NCBI GenBank assembly: GCA_009760885.1
Contig: CM019702.1
Location: 50,771,738-50,835,737, forward strand
Source of the DNA: Achatina immaculata
Taxonomy: Eukaryota; Mollusca; Gastropoda; Stylommatophora; Achatinidae
DNA length: 64,000 nt
Reading direction: 5' to 3'
Shown here: positions 10,096-21,600 of the stretch, in pieces
How positions within the stretch are numbered: position 1 is the stretch's first letter
How the letters are laid out: each line of letters begins with the position of its first letter
Position numbers and translations under genes: made by a program
Notes under the pieces: generated by a model
Databases searched by the model: none
Seen by the model: only the letters and a program-made list of their open reading frames with translations
Told to the model about the DNA's origin: nothing

Positions 10096-10320
10096 CACGA
10101 CTTTGTCTGCTCGATGAGTGTTGTTTTTTGATGATGCTGATGTACGTTCTTGATAGATGTTGCTGTTGGATGTTTTTGCTAGATGTTGCTGATGTATGTT
10201 CTTGTTTGATGTCACGTGTCCCTGCTCTTGACTCTCCTACTCTCTTATGGTGCGATGATCCACGTATACCGGAGCGTCTACAAGATAGGAACGATATCCT
10301 TCTAGAGCTCAAATTTCCTC
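10096..10320. other. Non-coding spacer, weakly repetitive
   Basis: Contains loose repeats of GATGTTGCTGATGTATGTTCTTG. The frame 10074-10373 runs out of the adjoining minisatellite and shows no domain. Confidence 0.4.
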
Positions 10321-10575
10321 ACTTAATCATGACAGAGACTATGTCAAACTTAAGGTTTCTCACTGAATCATGACAGAGACTATGTCAAGCTCAAGGTTTC
10401 TCATTAAATCATGACAGAGACTATGTCAAGCTCAAGGTTTCTCATTAAATCATGACAGAGACTATGTCAACTCAAGGTTTCTCATTAAATCATGACAGAG
10501 ACTATTTCAAGCTCAAGGTTTCTCACTAAATCATGACAGAGACTATTTCAAGCTCAAGGTTTATCACTAAATCAT
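10320..10575. repeat. 41-bp minisatellite, about 6 copies
   Basis: CATGACAGAGACTATGTCAA followed by GCTCAAGGTTTCTCATTAAAT recurs every 41 bp (10328, 10369 and onward). Confidence 0.92.
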
Positions 10576-10879
10576 GGAAACTCAATCATGGAATCAAGGA
10601 AACTCTAGGAACACTAGTAGCTCAGCATCTATCATCAACCTCAGAAACAGTGGCAGTGTTAAGTAACTACAGAACGTTTAATAAAACACTTCATAATGCA
10701 GCAATTACCTTTCATATTGCAGCAGTTACCCATAAAAAATAAGATCTCTCTAGCTTACATACTTTATATCTTGTTTACTTCCTCACATAGTTTTCAATAT
10801 TGAGGGAACATCTAGGCCTTTTGATAAGGTTCGACGATTTGCTTCATATAATGGGATATTTCAAGTGTCTGTCATTTCA
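10576..10879. other. Spacer with no recognised feature
   Basis: No ORF with a domain and no clear repeat apart from residual units of the preceding array. Confidence 0.4.
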
Positions 10880-12065
10880 TCACCCCATTTCATTGTTAGC
10901 GTGTTATCTACAAATCTGAGTGTGAATGTTGTCTGTGATATACTGTCTGGTGATAACCGTGTAACAAAGCCAAACCATTTGTCTTGCTGTTTCTGGATAT
11001 AGTTTAGTATTGGTGCTACTCCAAGCCTTGTCCTGATGATCTTTTCTTATTTGGTCTCTTCTTGTCACATTTAGCATTCTCCTTAAGCATCTCATTTCTG
11101 TCGTGATAATTTTTCTTTTGCTTGTGGCTGTTAGCGTCCATGTTTGACAGTGATAGCATAGTGTTGGGAGGAAAATTGTATTGTGCTACTATCAGTTTTT
11201 TTTATTTGAGAGGCTCTTTCACCTCATCATTCGACCATTTTGTTATTTTCATTCCTCTATCTAATTTGTTTCATAGTTCCACATGTTTCCTTTGCTAGTT
11301 TTGAAGACGGCTAATTCCTCTTTCACTGAATTTTTTTTTCCGTTGGTAAGTTTATGAACAATTCTCCTATTTGCTTCTTATATTCTTCTTCTACATTCTC
11401 TTCCTTGAGCTTGCTTAGTTATGATGTTTCAATTCTCTTCTTCTTATGAGTTCTGATATGGGTTTTCCTGTGTGTAGTGATGACCGTTACTACTCTTTAT
11501 GATCAGCACATCTATGTTCTGATGTCCGCTATTATTATGATCAGCACATATATGTTCTAACGCGCTGCTGGTCACTGACATCTCCTATGTGGTCTGCTAT
11601 TTCTGTCTTGCTTGATCCCAGTCTTACGATGAAATCACCTATCATTATGTTGTTTAGTATCACCCATCATCATGTTGTTTAGTGTCACCCATCATTACGT
11701 TGTTTAGTGTCACCCATCATTACATTGTTTAGTATCACCCATCATTACGTTGTTTAGTGTCACCCATCATTACGTTGTTTAGTGCCACCCATCATTACGT
11801 TGTTTAGTGCCACCCATCATTATGTTGTTTAGTGCCACCCATCATTATGTTGTTTAGTGTCACCCATCATTACGTTGTTTAGTGCCACCCATCATTACGT
11901 TGTTTAGTGACACCCATCATTATGTTGTTTAGTGTGTCACGGAGGTTGCAAACAAACTCTTCAGAATCTTCTCTCATGTCTGGTGTATTGCAAGGCCATA
12001 GATATAGACCAAGATTGTTGTCTCTATATTTTCTGATATATATTTTGTTTGCAGGATTTTGCCAG
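10880..12065 (-). mobile_element. Decayed APE-type LINE on the minus strand, with an internal minisatellite
   Basis: Read on the minus strand from 12065 downwards. First come remnants of the apurinic-endonuclease domain: IYGPCNTPDMREDSEEFVCNLRDT near 12000-11935 in split form, and IMIGDFIVRLG near 11650-11620, a variant of the conserved xGDFNxRxG motif. A Lys/Glu-rich linker follows at about 11480-11200. Then comes the C-terminal part of the reverse transcriptase, EMRCLRRMLNVTRRDQIRK, at about 11100-11040. The catalytic RT core is missing, so there is a large internal deletion. A 78-bp piece of the same endonuclease region recurs at 62973-63050. Confidence 0.8.
11636..11935. repeat. 25-bp minisatellite inside the LINE endonuclease
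   Basis: Twelve or so units of TCACCCATCATTACGTTGTT plus TAGTG, 25 bp apart. The minus-strand translation of one unit is a degraded LNNVMMGD, the sequence that leads into the LINE GDF motif, so the array is an amplification of LINE coding sequence at its own position. Confidence 0.85.
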
Positions 12066-12116
12066 CGGCTAAGAGGTCTCTGATCTTTCTCTTTTATATT
12101 CCTAGCACTGCTTCCT

Positions 12117-12437
12117 ACTTTTTATCATTCCTGCCACATGAGTTAATAGTGGATATTTTTATCATTCTTGCCACATGAGTTAATAGTGGATATTTTTATC
12201 ATTCCTGCCACATGAGTTAATAGTGGATATTTTTATCATTCCTGCCACATGAGTTGATAGTGGATATTTTTATCATTCCTGCCACATGAGTTAATAGTGG
12301 ATATTTTTATCATTCCTGCCACATGAGTTAATAGTGGATATTTTTATCATTCCTGCCACATGAGTTGATAGTGGATATTTTTATCATTCCTGCCACATGA
12401 ATTGATAGTGGATATTTTTATCATTCCTGCCACATGA
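12117..12437. repeat. 37-bp minisatellite, about 8.5 copies
   Basis: CATTCCTGCCACATGAGTTA followed by ATAGTGGATATTTTTAT repeats every 37 bp, with GTTA/GTTG/ATTG variants. It abuts the RLE-type LINE fragment at 12438. Confidence 0.93.
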
Positions 12438-13300
12438 GCAAGGGCAATGGACATCATGGGTGGAAGTCCTGCAGAGATCACTAAAATGGAAGGAAGTCCT
12501 GCAGAGATCACTAACATGGAATGTCATCTGGAAAATGGCACCCCTGAGGCTCAGCTTCATCATCAGAGCAGCTTATGACCTTCTGTCTACAGGCTCCAAC
12601 CTATACAAATGGGGTGTATCAGAAGACACAAATTGCCCTCTCTGCAACGAAAGGCAAACATTGGAACATGTACTGTCAGCATGTAGAGTGTCTTTAGGGC
12701 AAGGACGGTAAACCTAGTCGCACAACAGAGTGCTGCAGGAACTAGTAGCCATCATAGACAGGGCAAACGATAAAGCAAATAACAGCAAAAGAGTTGAGGT
12801 CCCACCTAAATACTTCATAGGTGCTGGTACGACATCAAATATTGAACTCAGGGACATTCCCTTACCATCACTGCTAGATGGTACAAATGACTGGGATGTG
12901 ATAGCAGACCTTCCAGAAAGAAGAGAATACCCGACTGCCATCAAGAACACATGAATGCGACCGGACATTGTAGTGTACTCCACAGAAAAACAGGAATTAA
13001 TAATGATCGAGCTTACGGTCCCATATGAAACTAGAATAGAGGAACAGCATTTATTCAAACTGGAGAAGTACAATGACCTGGTCAAACAACTGAGGCAGGG
13101 GGCAGGAATCAGGGCAAAAGTGATAGCTGTAGAAGTGGGAGCAAGAGGATTCGTAGCAACATCAGCATACGACCTATGTAAGCAACTGGGCATAAAGGGA
13201 CAAGCAAGAGCAAGGGGATTGAAAAGCCTTTCAGAAACAGCAGAAAAGGCCTCATGCTGGCTGTGGAGTATGGGAAACAAGCATAGAGAACATAAATAAT
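12438..13300 (+). pseudogene. 3' part of an RLE-type LINE (R2/NeSL-like): zinc knuckle and restriction-like endonuclease
   Basis: Translation gives PLRLSFIIRAAYDLLSTGSN, then a CCHC knuckle CPLCNERQTLEHVLSAC at about 12640-12690, and after a frameshift near 12710-12730 a long segment ending in RPDIVVYSTEKQ and LIMIELTVPYE. The RPD...E-L-T-V arrangement is the PD-(D/E)XK-type nuclease found C-terminal to the RT in R2, NeSL and related LINEs. This nuclease nicks target DNA to prime reverse transcription. Lesions seen are one frameshift, a TGA at 12952-12954, and a 27-bp internal duplication near 12465-12515. The RT domain itself is absent, so this is a 5'-truncated copy. It belongs to the same family as 13556-15842. 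The exact clade is not certain. Confidence 0.82.
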
Positions 13301-13325
13301 TTCGCTTGTCACAACCAATACCAGT

Positions 13326-13410
13326 CCTCCGTAGCTAAATCGCTAAAAAAAAAGTGCAGTGGCAACTGGAAGATCACGGGTTCAATCCCGGGTCGGGAAA
13401 AGTAACAACT
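13326..13410 (+). repeat. tRNA-like sequence (SINE head or LINE 3' UTR structure)
   Basis: CTCCGTAGCTAAATCGCTA resembles a tRNA D-arm (A box), and CACGGGTTCAATCCCGGG at about 13375-13392 is a well-formed T-arm (B box GGTTCAATC with a CGGG/CCCG stem). An A9 run disrupts the middle, so it is not a functional tRNA. It may be a tRNA-derived SINE head, or part of the 3' end of the LINE that precedes it. Confidence 0.6.
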
Positions 13411-13555
13411 CACAAGACCTCTGGGAGTCATGACCCAGAGGGGCCCACCCCCCTTAGAGTGTCAGGAGTTTAATAGGGCGTACTTCCTCTGATGATCTGA
13501 AGGAGTTGTGTTGTTGTTCCGCTCTCTACGGTAGAGAGTTTCCTGCATATAGAGC

Positions 13556-15842
13556 ATGGTGATGCCATTGACAATCGGGAAAGACCGATGGACAGTCGGG
13601 AAAGACCGACAGACACTGGGAAAGACCAGAATCCTCACTGGGAAAGCATCCCTGAACTGGGCTGTCCGGGCCAGCAACCCTGTCAGCCGACATACTATTG
13701 CTACAAAGTCCAAAAAGAAGAAATGCCCCCAGGATTCACCGAAAGAGGGGGGGTGGTGGGAGAGAATGATGGATCCACAGGTGACTATACAGAAACGACC
13801 ATGCCCGCCCCAATTAATTCGAGTTCAGAACAGCGGATGGAGTATCCCTGCATCTGTGGCATGAAATTTAACACTCAACCTGGCATGAAGATACACAGAA
13901 CGAAGAAGGGGTGTGGTGGTTCCTTGCTGCCCAATACTCAACAGATAAGACATTAGAAGATCTCTGTCAAGATATAATCCACAGTACAGAGAATATTCAG
14001 GTTGAGTCAGGCAGCGGGGAGGTAATGCAGCTCTCCGACGAGACCAGAGACAAGATTAACTTTCCACCAGCAAGTGCAAAAAGCATATGGGAAAACCTAG
14101 ACGCAGGATTATGCAAAGAACTGGACAAACAGCTAAGAGGGAAAAACCTGGAGCAAAAGCTGGAAGCATTTGGTAACATCATATATCTTCACTGCCACAA
14201 AGAGTTTGGAACCAAACAGGCAAAAAGAGAAAAAGTGACACCAAGAAAGTCCAGAAGAGAGAGGAAAATAGAAGCAATAAGACAGCAGAAGAACCATGCC
14301 CGGAAAATGTTCAAGAAGGCACATGAATCAGAAAAAGAAGGACTAAGACAGGTTTGGCAGCATCTAAAATCCCAGCACAATGCCCTTTGCAGAGCTGAAT
14401 GATTATGTAAAAGGAAGAGGGAAACCAGATACGCAAGAGAGAAGTTCTACAGAGATCCCTTCGGATTTGCCAAGCAGTTATTTGAACAGCCAAAATCAGG
14501 TACGCTGAAAGCAGGTAAGGAGGTGGTCGAGGAACATCTGAGCAAGACATACTCTGATAAAAATCAGCATACACCTCTCGAGCAGATGAAAGGTCTAGTG
14601 TGGCCCTGTGCACCAGGCAGCAAATTCAAATGCAGCCCACCAACCTTACAAGAAGTAGAGAGCGTTGTAAGAAAAGCTAAAGGCAAGTCAGCACCAGGCC
14701 CAAATGGCGTTCCTTACATACTATACAAAAGATGCCCTGAAGTACTAAAGAAGCTTCATAAACTCCTACGAACAGCATGGAACAAAGGAGTCATATGTAA
14801 GGAATGGAAAAAGGCTAACGGAGTATACATCCCCAAGGAGCAGAATTCCACTGAAATCAACCAGTTCAGGCCGATCTAAATGTGGAAGGAAAGATATTCT
14901 TCTCTGTGATGGCAAAAAGACTAACAACATACCTCCTAGACAATGGTTACATTGATACATCCGTGCAGAAGGGAGGAATTACAGGTTTCCCAGGATGTCT
15001 CGAGCATGCGTCAATGAGAAGCTATTCAGCAGGCAAAATCTGGAAAGCAAAATCTACAGGTAATATGACTTGACCTAGCCAATGCGTATGGCTCAGTACC
15101 GCACCAGATGATATGGCTAGCACTAGACATGTATCATGTGCCAAAAGAAATCACAAATATGCTGAAAAGGTACTTCACAGGGTTCCTCATGAGGTTTGGA
15201 ACATCAGGATATACTACAAGATGGATCGAGCTCCAGGTAGGAATTGCAATGGGTTGTACAATATCTCCCACACTGTTCGTACTAGCCATGCAAGTAATCA
15301 TGAGAGCAGCAGAAGGAGCAACAGAAGGCCCAAGATTCAGAAATAGATGTCAAATGCCACCACTAAAAGTATTCATGGATGACACAACAGTAATAACAAC
15401 CAGTGAAGCACAGGCACGAAAGATGTTAGAGCGTTTGGACAGCCTTATCATATAGTGCCGCATGAGCTTCAAGCCAAAGAAGTCAAGAAGTCTGTCACTC
15501 ATGAAAGGGAAAGTGATAGAAAGATCGTACACAGTGGCAAATCAAATAATCCCAACTGTAGGGGAAGAGCCAGTGAAGAGCCTTGGCAGAGTATATGATG
15601 CATCCATGAAGGACTCAAGCGCTGTGAAGCAGGTTATAGAAATGGCGCAGAATGGACTGAACATCATAGACAAAAGCAGGCTATGGGTAAGTTCAAAATA
15701 TGGTGCCTCCAGTTTATGCTGATTCCAAAACTGATGTGGCCACTACTCATTTACGAAGTAAGTACCAGCACAGTAGAGGCAGTCGAAAGAAAGATAAATA
15801 AATCCATAAGAAAGTGGTTGGGCGTATCACCAGGATTAACTG
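13556..15842 (+). pseudogene. 5' part of an RLE-type LINE (R2/NeSL-like): zinc finger and reverse transcriptase
   Basis: The order of domains is a repetitive leader (GKDRWTVGKDRQTLGK), then an N-terminal CxC...H...C finger PCICGMKFNTQPGMKIHRTK followed by KGC (about 13848-13915), then a basic linker, then an RT. RT blocks visible are SAPGPNGVPYILYK (near 14690), ANAYGSVPHQ (near 15080), GIAMGCTISPTLF (near 15245) and the catalytic FMDD at 15372-15383. It stops abruptly at RKWLGVSPGLT, where minus-strand LINE copy A begins at about 15843. Lesions are frameshifts near 13915-13955, 14879, 15072 and 15680, and in-frame stops near 14400 and 15453. It is clearly dead. Such proteins bind target DNA through the finger and reverse-transcribe their own RNA at the nick. 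Confidence 0.85.
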
Positions 15843-17975
15843 TCTTCAAGCATTTTAATAGTTTCATTATGTTTCACCTTGTCAAATGCCTTGGAGTAAT
15901 CAATGAAGCATAAGTAGAGATCTTTCTGTACTTCTAAAGCTCTTTCTGTTAGTGTTTGTAAAGCATAAATGACATTGTGTGTTCCCTTTCCTTCAACAAA
16001 TCCAAACTGTTCATCTGCTATTTCCATTTTTATCTTTTTCCTTGTTCTTCTCATAATTATTCTCAGAAGTAGCTTCGTTATGTGACATGAGAGGCTGATA
16101 TTCCGGTGGTCGTCACATTCCTTTGCACCTGGTTTCTTTGGTAGTGTTATAAATGTGGATTTAAGCAAGTCACTGGGAATATAACCACTGTTGTAAATGT
16201 CGTTCAGTAATTTGGTTGTTATTTTTATTCCTCTCTCCTCTAGTGCCTCTATTTCTTCTATTGTTATATTATCAGGCCCAGTCGCTTTTCCTTTCTTCAT
16301 GTGTTTGATGGCATCTATGATTTCATCTTCAAGTATTGGCGGTCCATCACAGTTTTCAGTATCTGGTGTTAATTCTGGTCTCTCTCCTCCATATAGCTCA
16401 CCGATGTACTCTCAATAATTAGTGTATAAGTATACAACTATACACGAAGCACTGCAGTAAAGCCGTGATACCAGAATGTATAAAATAGGAAAAAAGTAGG
16501 AGCAGCTTTATTACTTAACGATTACAAAGTTGTGACGTTTCGGCGTGAGCCTTAATCATACAAAAACATACAGGACGAAGAAATAGGGAGAGGAGATAAA
16601 GTATAGATTTACATGAATACTGTAAAAAAAAAAGGTACTTAGCTGTAAATTGCAAGGTGTGGCTTGTCTGGCGGTGTGTGTCAGGAATGGATCTGGTAGG
16701 ACGTGGAAATTGTTTAAATAGAGACCTGTGACATGTGGTCGGTGGGTTGTAACTGGGGGTGGTGGATGGGGAACCGGGGAGGGGAGAGAGAGTGACGCAA
16801 TACCGACCTTGCTAGGAGAAATTGAAACAGATGATTGGGGAAGAGGGGTTGCAGAGAAGAGGGGTTGCAGAGAAAATAGCGGGGTTGCAGAGTGATGCTG
16901 TGAGGAAGTTTGAGAAGTAAGAAGGGGTGGATTTATTGGAGAGGTACTATAATGATTGAAGAAGATGATGTTACGTGTAACTAAACAGCGAGTTTAACCC
17001 ATGTGGTTCCAGCGTCAAATAATTTTGAATGCAGCTCCGATGTACTCTGTCCACCTGTCCACAATGTCTTCTTTTTCCATTAAAATTTTACCTTCTTTTC
17101 ATTTCAGGCATCCTGTGGTATATTTTGTTTTCCTGCCTGTGAGTTCATTAATTCGGTTATGCATGTTTGGGGTTTCTTTATTATGAGAGTCCTCTATCTG
17201 TCTGCACTGTTCATTTAATCACACTTCTTTTGCTTCTCTGCATTTGCGTCTTATTTCTTTATTTATCTTGTTATATTTTTCCTCCTTATTTTTACTCCTC
17301 CTCCTCCTGTCCATCAGTCCTAAGATGTCGTCTGTCATGCATTTATTTTTAGGGGCTTCTTTCTTCGGTGGTATTACCGCCTTAACAGTTCGGTGTGTTT
17401 CTCACTTTCAGAATATATTATTGTATATTTATCAGAGTTTATCTTCCTTGCACCTGTCCATCTAATTTCACTAATTCCTAATATGCTGATTTTCAATCTT
17501 TCTATTTCCCTCTTTACATTTTCTAATATTCCAGCCTGGAATAGAGTTCTAACATTCTATGTTGCTATTTTGAACTTGTTAGTTTTGCCACCAGTAGCTT
17601 GATGACCATCTGCCTCACCTGTGGCTCGTGAGCTGCCCTACCGGACGAGGCTGTTCCAAAGGAAAATCAACTAACGTCGTTCATGATAAATCTATTACTC
17701 TGAATAAGCATAATTGTTCTTGGGAGCTACAATAGTGGTTTCCCGTTGCCTTCTATCAGTTTGTGTACTGTCCCTCCGCTAGCCTGTGATCTCCCTCTCC
17801 TACCCGCAAGGCAGCGGGAGAGAGACTTTTAAGGCGCCTTCTACTCGTCTGGTATTCCCTTCACTGAGCACATGAGGCACTTTATAGGAGTAGTAGAGCC
17901 ACCTACTACCCCACCTCACTCTCTGAGACTACCGAAAGTTGGTCCGCGCCTGCTTATTTGGGTAAATAATGAGCT
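15843..17975 (-). mobile_element. RTE-like LINE, copy A, internally deleted and 3'-truncated
   Basis: Minus-strand sequence homologous to copy B (about 25030-28040). The RT segment at 16300-15843 reads KKGKATGPDNITIEEIEALE through CFIDYSKAFDKVKHNETIKM. The 5' leader at 17975-17600 is nearly identical to that of copy B. Relative to B it lacks about 700 bp of endonuclease (the break is near 17395, joining B-equivalents 26690 and 27411). It retains a 240-bp linker (17050-17300) that B has lost. It is also missing everything 3' of the KMLED block, an unusual truncation for a LINE. A 624-bp element is inserted at 16413-17036. Confidence 0.85.
16413..17036 (-). mobile_element. 624-bp insertion with a 12-bp target duplication, probably Penelope-type
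   Basis: The insertion is defined by a perfect 12-bp direct repeat CCGATGTACTCT at 16401-16412 and 17037-17048; copy B shows the uninterrupted site (near 26578). It has no ORF. On the minus strand, about 16560-16527, it reads ATGATTAAGGCTCACGCC then GAAACGTCAC. This resembles the hammerhead-ribozyme core (CUGAUGA, stem II, GAAAC, GUC) that Penelope-like elements carry. Stem II (GGC/GCC) is intact. Core positions corresponding to C3 and G8 are changed, so self-cleavage is unlikely. The class assignment is inference; a retrozyme-like non-autonomous element is the alternative. Confidence 0.6.
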
Positions 17976-18340
17976 GTCAAATGTAAATAACGGTTTAAAT
18001 ATAACTAAAGAAAGAAAGCATAGACAGGTTTGAAGCCCTTGACTTAGTCATTATTTTCTCGTTCCACCTGGTCACATGTGAAAATGTGTCACAGGTGAAA
18101 ACTTGTCACAAGATATTTCTTGTGATTTGTAGTCACTGCGTGAAAATCCTGTGAGTTGTAAGCGAGAGTGAGTCTAGAAGAGAAGAATGAGCGAGAATCT
18201 AGAGAACGCTTGATTGTAGAATAAAAGTGACTTGTAAATGAAATAAATATTTATGTGCTGAAAGCTGTTGTAGATTTGTAGTCAGCGCAATTTGTTGCAT
18301 ATAATTTTTCTTTATATGTTTCGATCTTCTAGGCCTCTGG
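17976..18340. other. Spacer with no recognised feature
   Basis: AT-rich, no ORF, no clear repeat beyond CACAGGTGAAAACTTGTCAC-like pairs near 18080. Confidence 0.4.
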
Positions 18341-18345
18341 AAATT

Positions 18346-18468
18346 CTGTTTCATCATGTTCACCTGTGTGACCAGAGGCTTACATCCTGTTTCATCATGT
18401 TCACCTGTGTGACCAGAGGCTTACATCCTGTTTCATCATGTTCACCTGTGTGACCAGAGGTGTTACAG
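18346..18468. repeat. 41-bp tandem repeat, 3 copies
   Basis: CTGTTTCATCATGTTCACCT followed by GTGTGACCAGAGGCTTACATC starts at 18346, 18387 and 18428, almost without change. Confidence 0.92.
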
Positions 18469-18619
18469 CTTTACATTCATAGCATAAGACGTAAGTTCCA
18501 TCATCATCATGTGTTCTACGCATTAAAGGATATTTGTTCTTTTTACAGACTTATTCAAAGATGTTAGTGTGGATTCATCGATCTTGTCGCCAGAGTCGTT
18601 GTTCTGTAAGTGTGTAACC

Positions 18620-21600
18620 ATAGGATAACTGAGACAACCAGTTAGTGAGGATAACTGAGATAACCAATTAGTAAGGATAACTGAGATAACGAGATAGTGA
18701 GTATAGCTGAGATAACAAGATAGTAAGTATAGCTGAGATAACGAGATAGTGAGTATAAATGAGATAACAAGATAGTAAGTATAGCTGAGATAACGAGATA
18801 GTGAGTATAAATGAGATAACAAGATAGTAAGTATAGTTGAGATAACGAGTTAGTGAGTATAGCTGATATAAGAAGATAGTGAGTATATATGATATAACAC
18901 GACAGTGAGTATAACTGAGATAACAAGATTGTGAGTATAACTGAGATAATGAGTTAGTGAGTATAGATGAGATAACAAGGCAGTGAGTATAGCTGAGATA
19001 ACGAGATAGTGACTATGGCTGAGATAACAAGACAGTGAGTATAGCTGAGATAACGAGTTAGTGACTATAGATGAGATAACAAGATAGTGAGTATAGCTGA
19101 GATAACAAGACAGTGAGTATAGCTGAGATAACGAGATAGTGAGTATGGCTGAGATAACAAGACAGTGAGTATAGCTGAGATAACGAGTTAGTGACTACAG
19201 ATGAGATAACAAGACAGTGAGTATAGCTGAGATAACAAGATAGTGAGTATAGCTGAGATAACAAGACAGTGAGTATAGCTGAGATAACGAGTTAGTGAGT
19301 ATAGCTGAGATAACAAGATTGTGGGTATAGCTGAGATAACAAGATTGTGGGTATAGCTTAGAAAACAAGATTGTGGGTATAGCTGAGATAACAAGACTGT
19401 GAGTATAGCTGAGATAACGAGTTAGTGACTATAGCTGAAATAACAAGATTGTGGGTATAGCTGAGATAACAAGTTTGTGGGTATAGCTGAGATAACAAGA
19501 TTGTGGGTATAGCTGAGATAACAAGACAGTGAGTATAGCTGAGATAACAAGATTGTGGGTATAGCTGAGATAACAAGATTGTGGGTATAGCTGGGATAAC
19601 AAGTTAGTGACTACAGATGAGATAACAAGACAGTGAGTATAGCTGAGATAACAAGATAGTGAGTATAGCTGAGATAACAAGACAGTGAGTATAGCTGAGA
19701 TAACGAGTTAGTGAGTATAGCTGAGATAACAAGATTGTGGGTATAGCTGAGATAACAAGATTGTGGGTATAGCTTAGAAAACAAGATTGTGGGTATAGCT
19801 GAGATAACAAGACTGTGAGTATAGCTGAGATAACGAGTTAGTGACTATAGCTGAAATAACAAGATTGTGGGTATAGCTGAGATAACAAGTTTGTGGGTAT
19901 AGCTGAGATAACAAGATTGTGGGTATAGCTGAGATAACAAGACAGTGAGTATAGCTGAGAAAACAAGATTGTGGGTATAGCTGAGATAACAAGATTGTGG
20001 GTATAGCTGGGATAACAAGATTGTGGGTATAGCTGAGATAACAAGATTGTGGGTATAGTTGAGATAACAAGATAGTGAGTGTATCTGAGATAACAAGATA
20101 GTGAGTGTATCTGAGATAACAAGATTGTGGGTATAGCTGAGATAACAAGATTGTGGGTATAGCTGAGATAACAAGATAGTGAGTGTATCTGAGATAACAA
20201 GATTGTGGTTATTGCTGAGATAACAAGATAGTGAGTGTATCTGAGATAACAAGATTGTGGGTATAGCTGAGATAACAAGATAGTGAGTGTATCTGAGATA
20301 ACAAGACAGTGAGTGTATCTGAGATAACAAGACAGTGAGTGTATCTGAGATAACAAGACAGTGAGTGTATCTGAGATAACAAGACAGTGAGTGTATCTGA
20401 GATAACAAGATAGTGAGTGTATCTGAGATAACAAGATAGTGAGTATAGCTGAGATAACAAGACAGTGAGTGTATCTGAGATAACAAGACAGTGAGTGTAT
20501 CTGAGATAACAAGATAGTGAGTGTATCTGAGATAACAAGATAGTGAGTGTATCTGAGATAACAAGATAGTGAGTGTATCTGAGATAACAAGACAGTGAGT
20601 GTATCTGAGATAACAAGATAGTGAGTGTATCTGAGATAACAAGATAGTTAGTATAGCTGAGATAACAAGATAGTGAGTATAGCTGAGATAACAAGACAGT
20701 GAGTGTATCTGAGATAACAAGATAGTGAGTATAGCTGAGATAACAAGATAGTGAGTATAGCTGAGATAACAAGATAGTGAGTATAGCTGAGATAACAAGA
20801 TAGTCAGTATAGCTGAGATAACATGATAGTAAGTATAGCTGAGATAACAAGATAGTAAGTATAGCTGAGATAACAAGATAGTAAGTATAGCTGAGATAAC
20901 AAGATAGGAAGTATAGCTGAGATAACAAGATAGTAAGTATAGCTGAGATAACAAGATAGTAAGTATAGCTGAGATAACAAGATAGTAAGTATAGCTGAGA
21001 TAACAAGATAGTGAGTATAGCTGAGATAACAAGATAGTAAGTATAGCTGAGATAACAAGTTAGTGAGTGTAGCTGAGATAACAAGATAGTAAGTATAGCT
21101 AAGATAAAGAGTTAGTTAGTATAGCTGAGATAACAAGATAGTAAGTATAGCTAAGATAACAAGATAGTAAGTATAGCTGAGATAACAAGATAGTAAGTAT
21201 AGCTGTGATAAAGAGTTAGTAAGTATAGCTGAGATAACAAGATAGTAAGTATAGCTGAGATAACAAGATAGTAAGTATAGCTGAGATAAAGAGTTAGTAA
21301 GTATAGCTGAGATAACAAGATAGTGAGTATAGCTGAGATAACAAGATAGTAAGTATAGCTGAGATAAAGAGTTAGGAAGTATAGCTGAGATAACAAGATA
21401 GTAAGTATAGCTGAGATAAAGAGTTAGGAAGTATAGCTGAGATAACAAGATAGTAAGTATAGCTGAGATAACAAGATAGTAAGTATAGCTGAGATAAAGA
21501 GTTAGTAAGTATAGCTGAGATAACAAGATAGTAAGTATAGCTGAGATAACAAGATAGTAAGTATAGCTGAGATAAAGAGTTAGCAAGTATAGCTGAGATA

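Noticed and set aside
13326..13410. Functional tRNA gene
   Set aside because: Good T-arm but an A9 run replaces the anticodon region and the acceptor stem does not pair.
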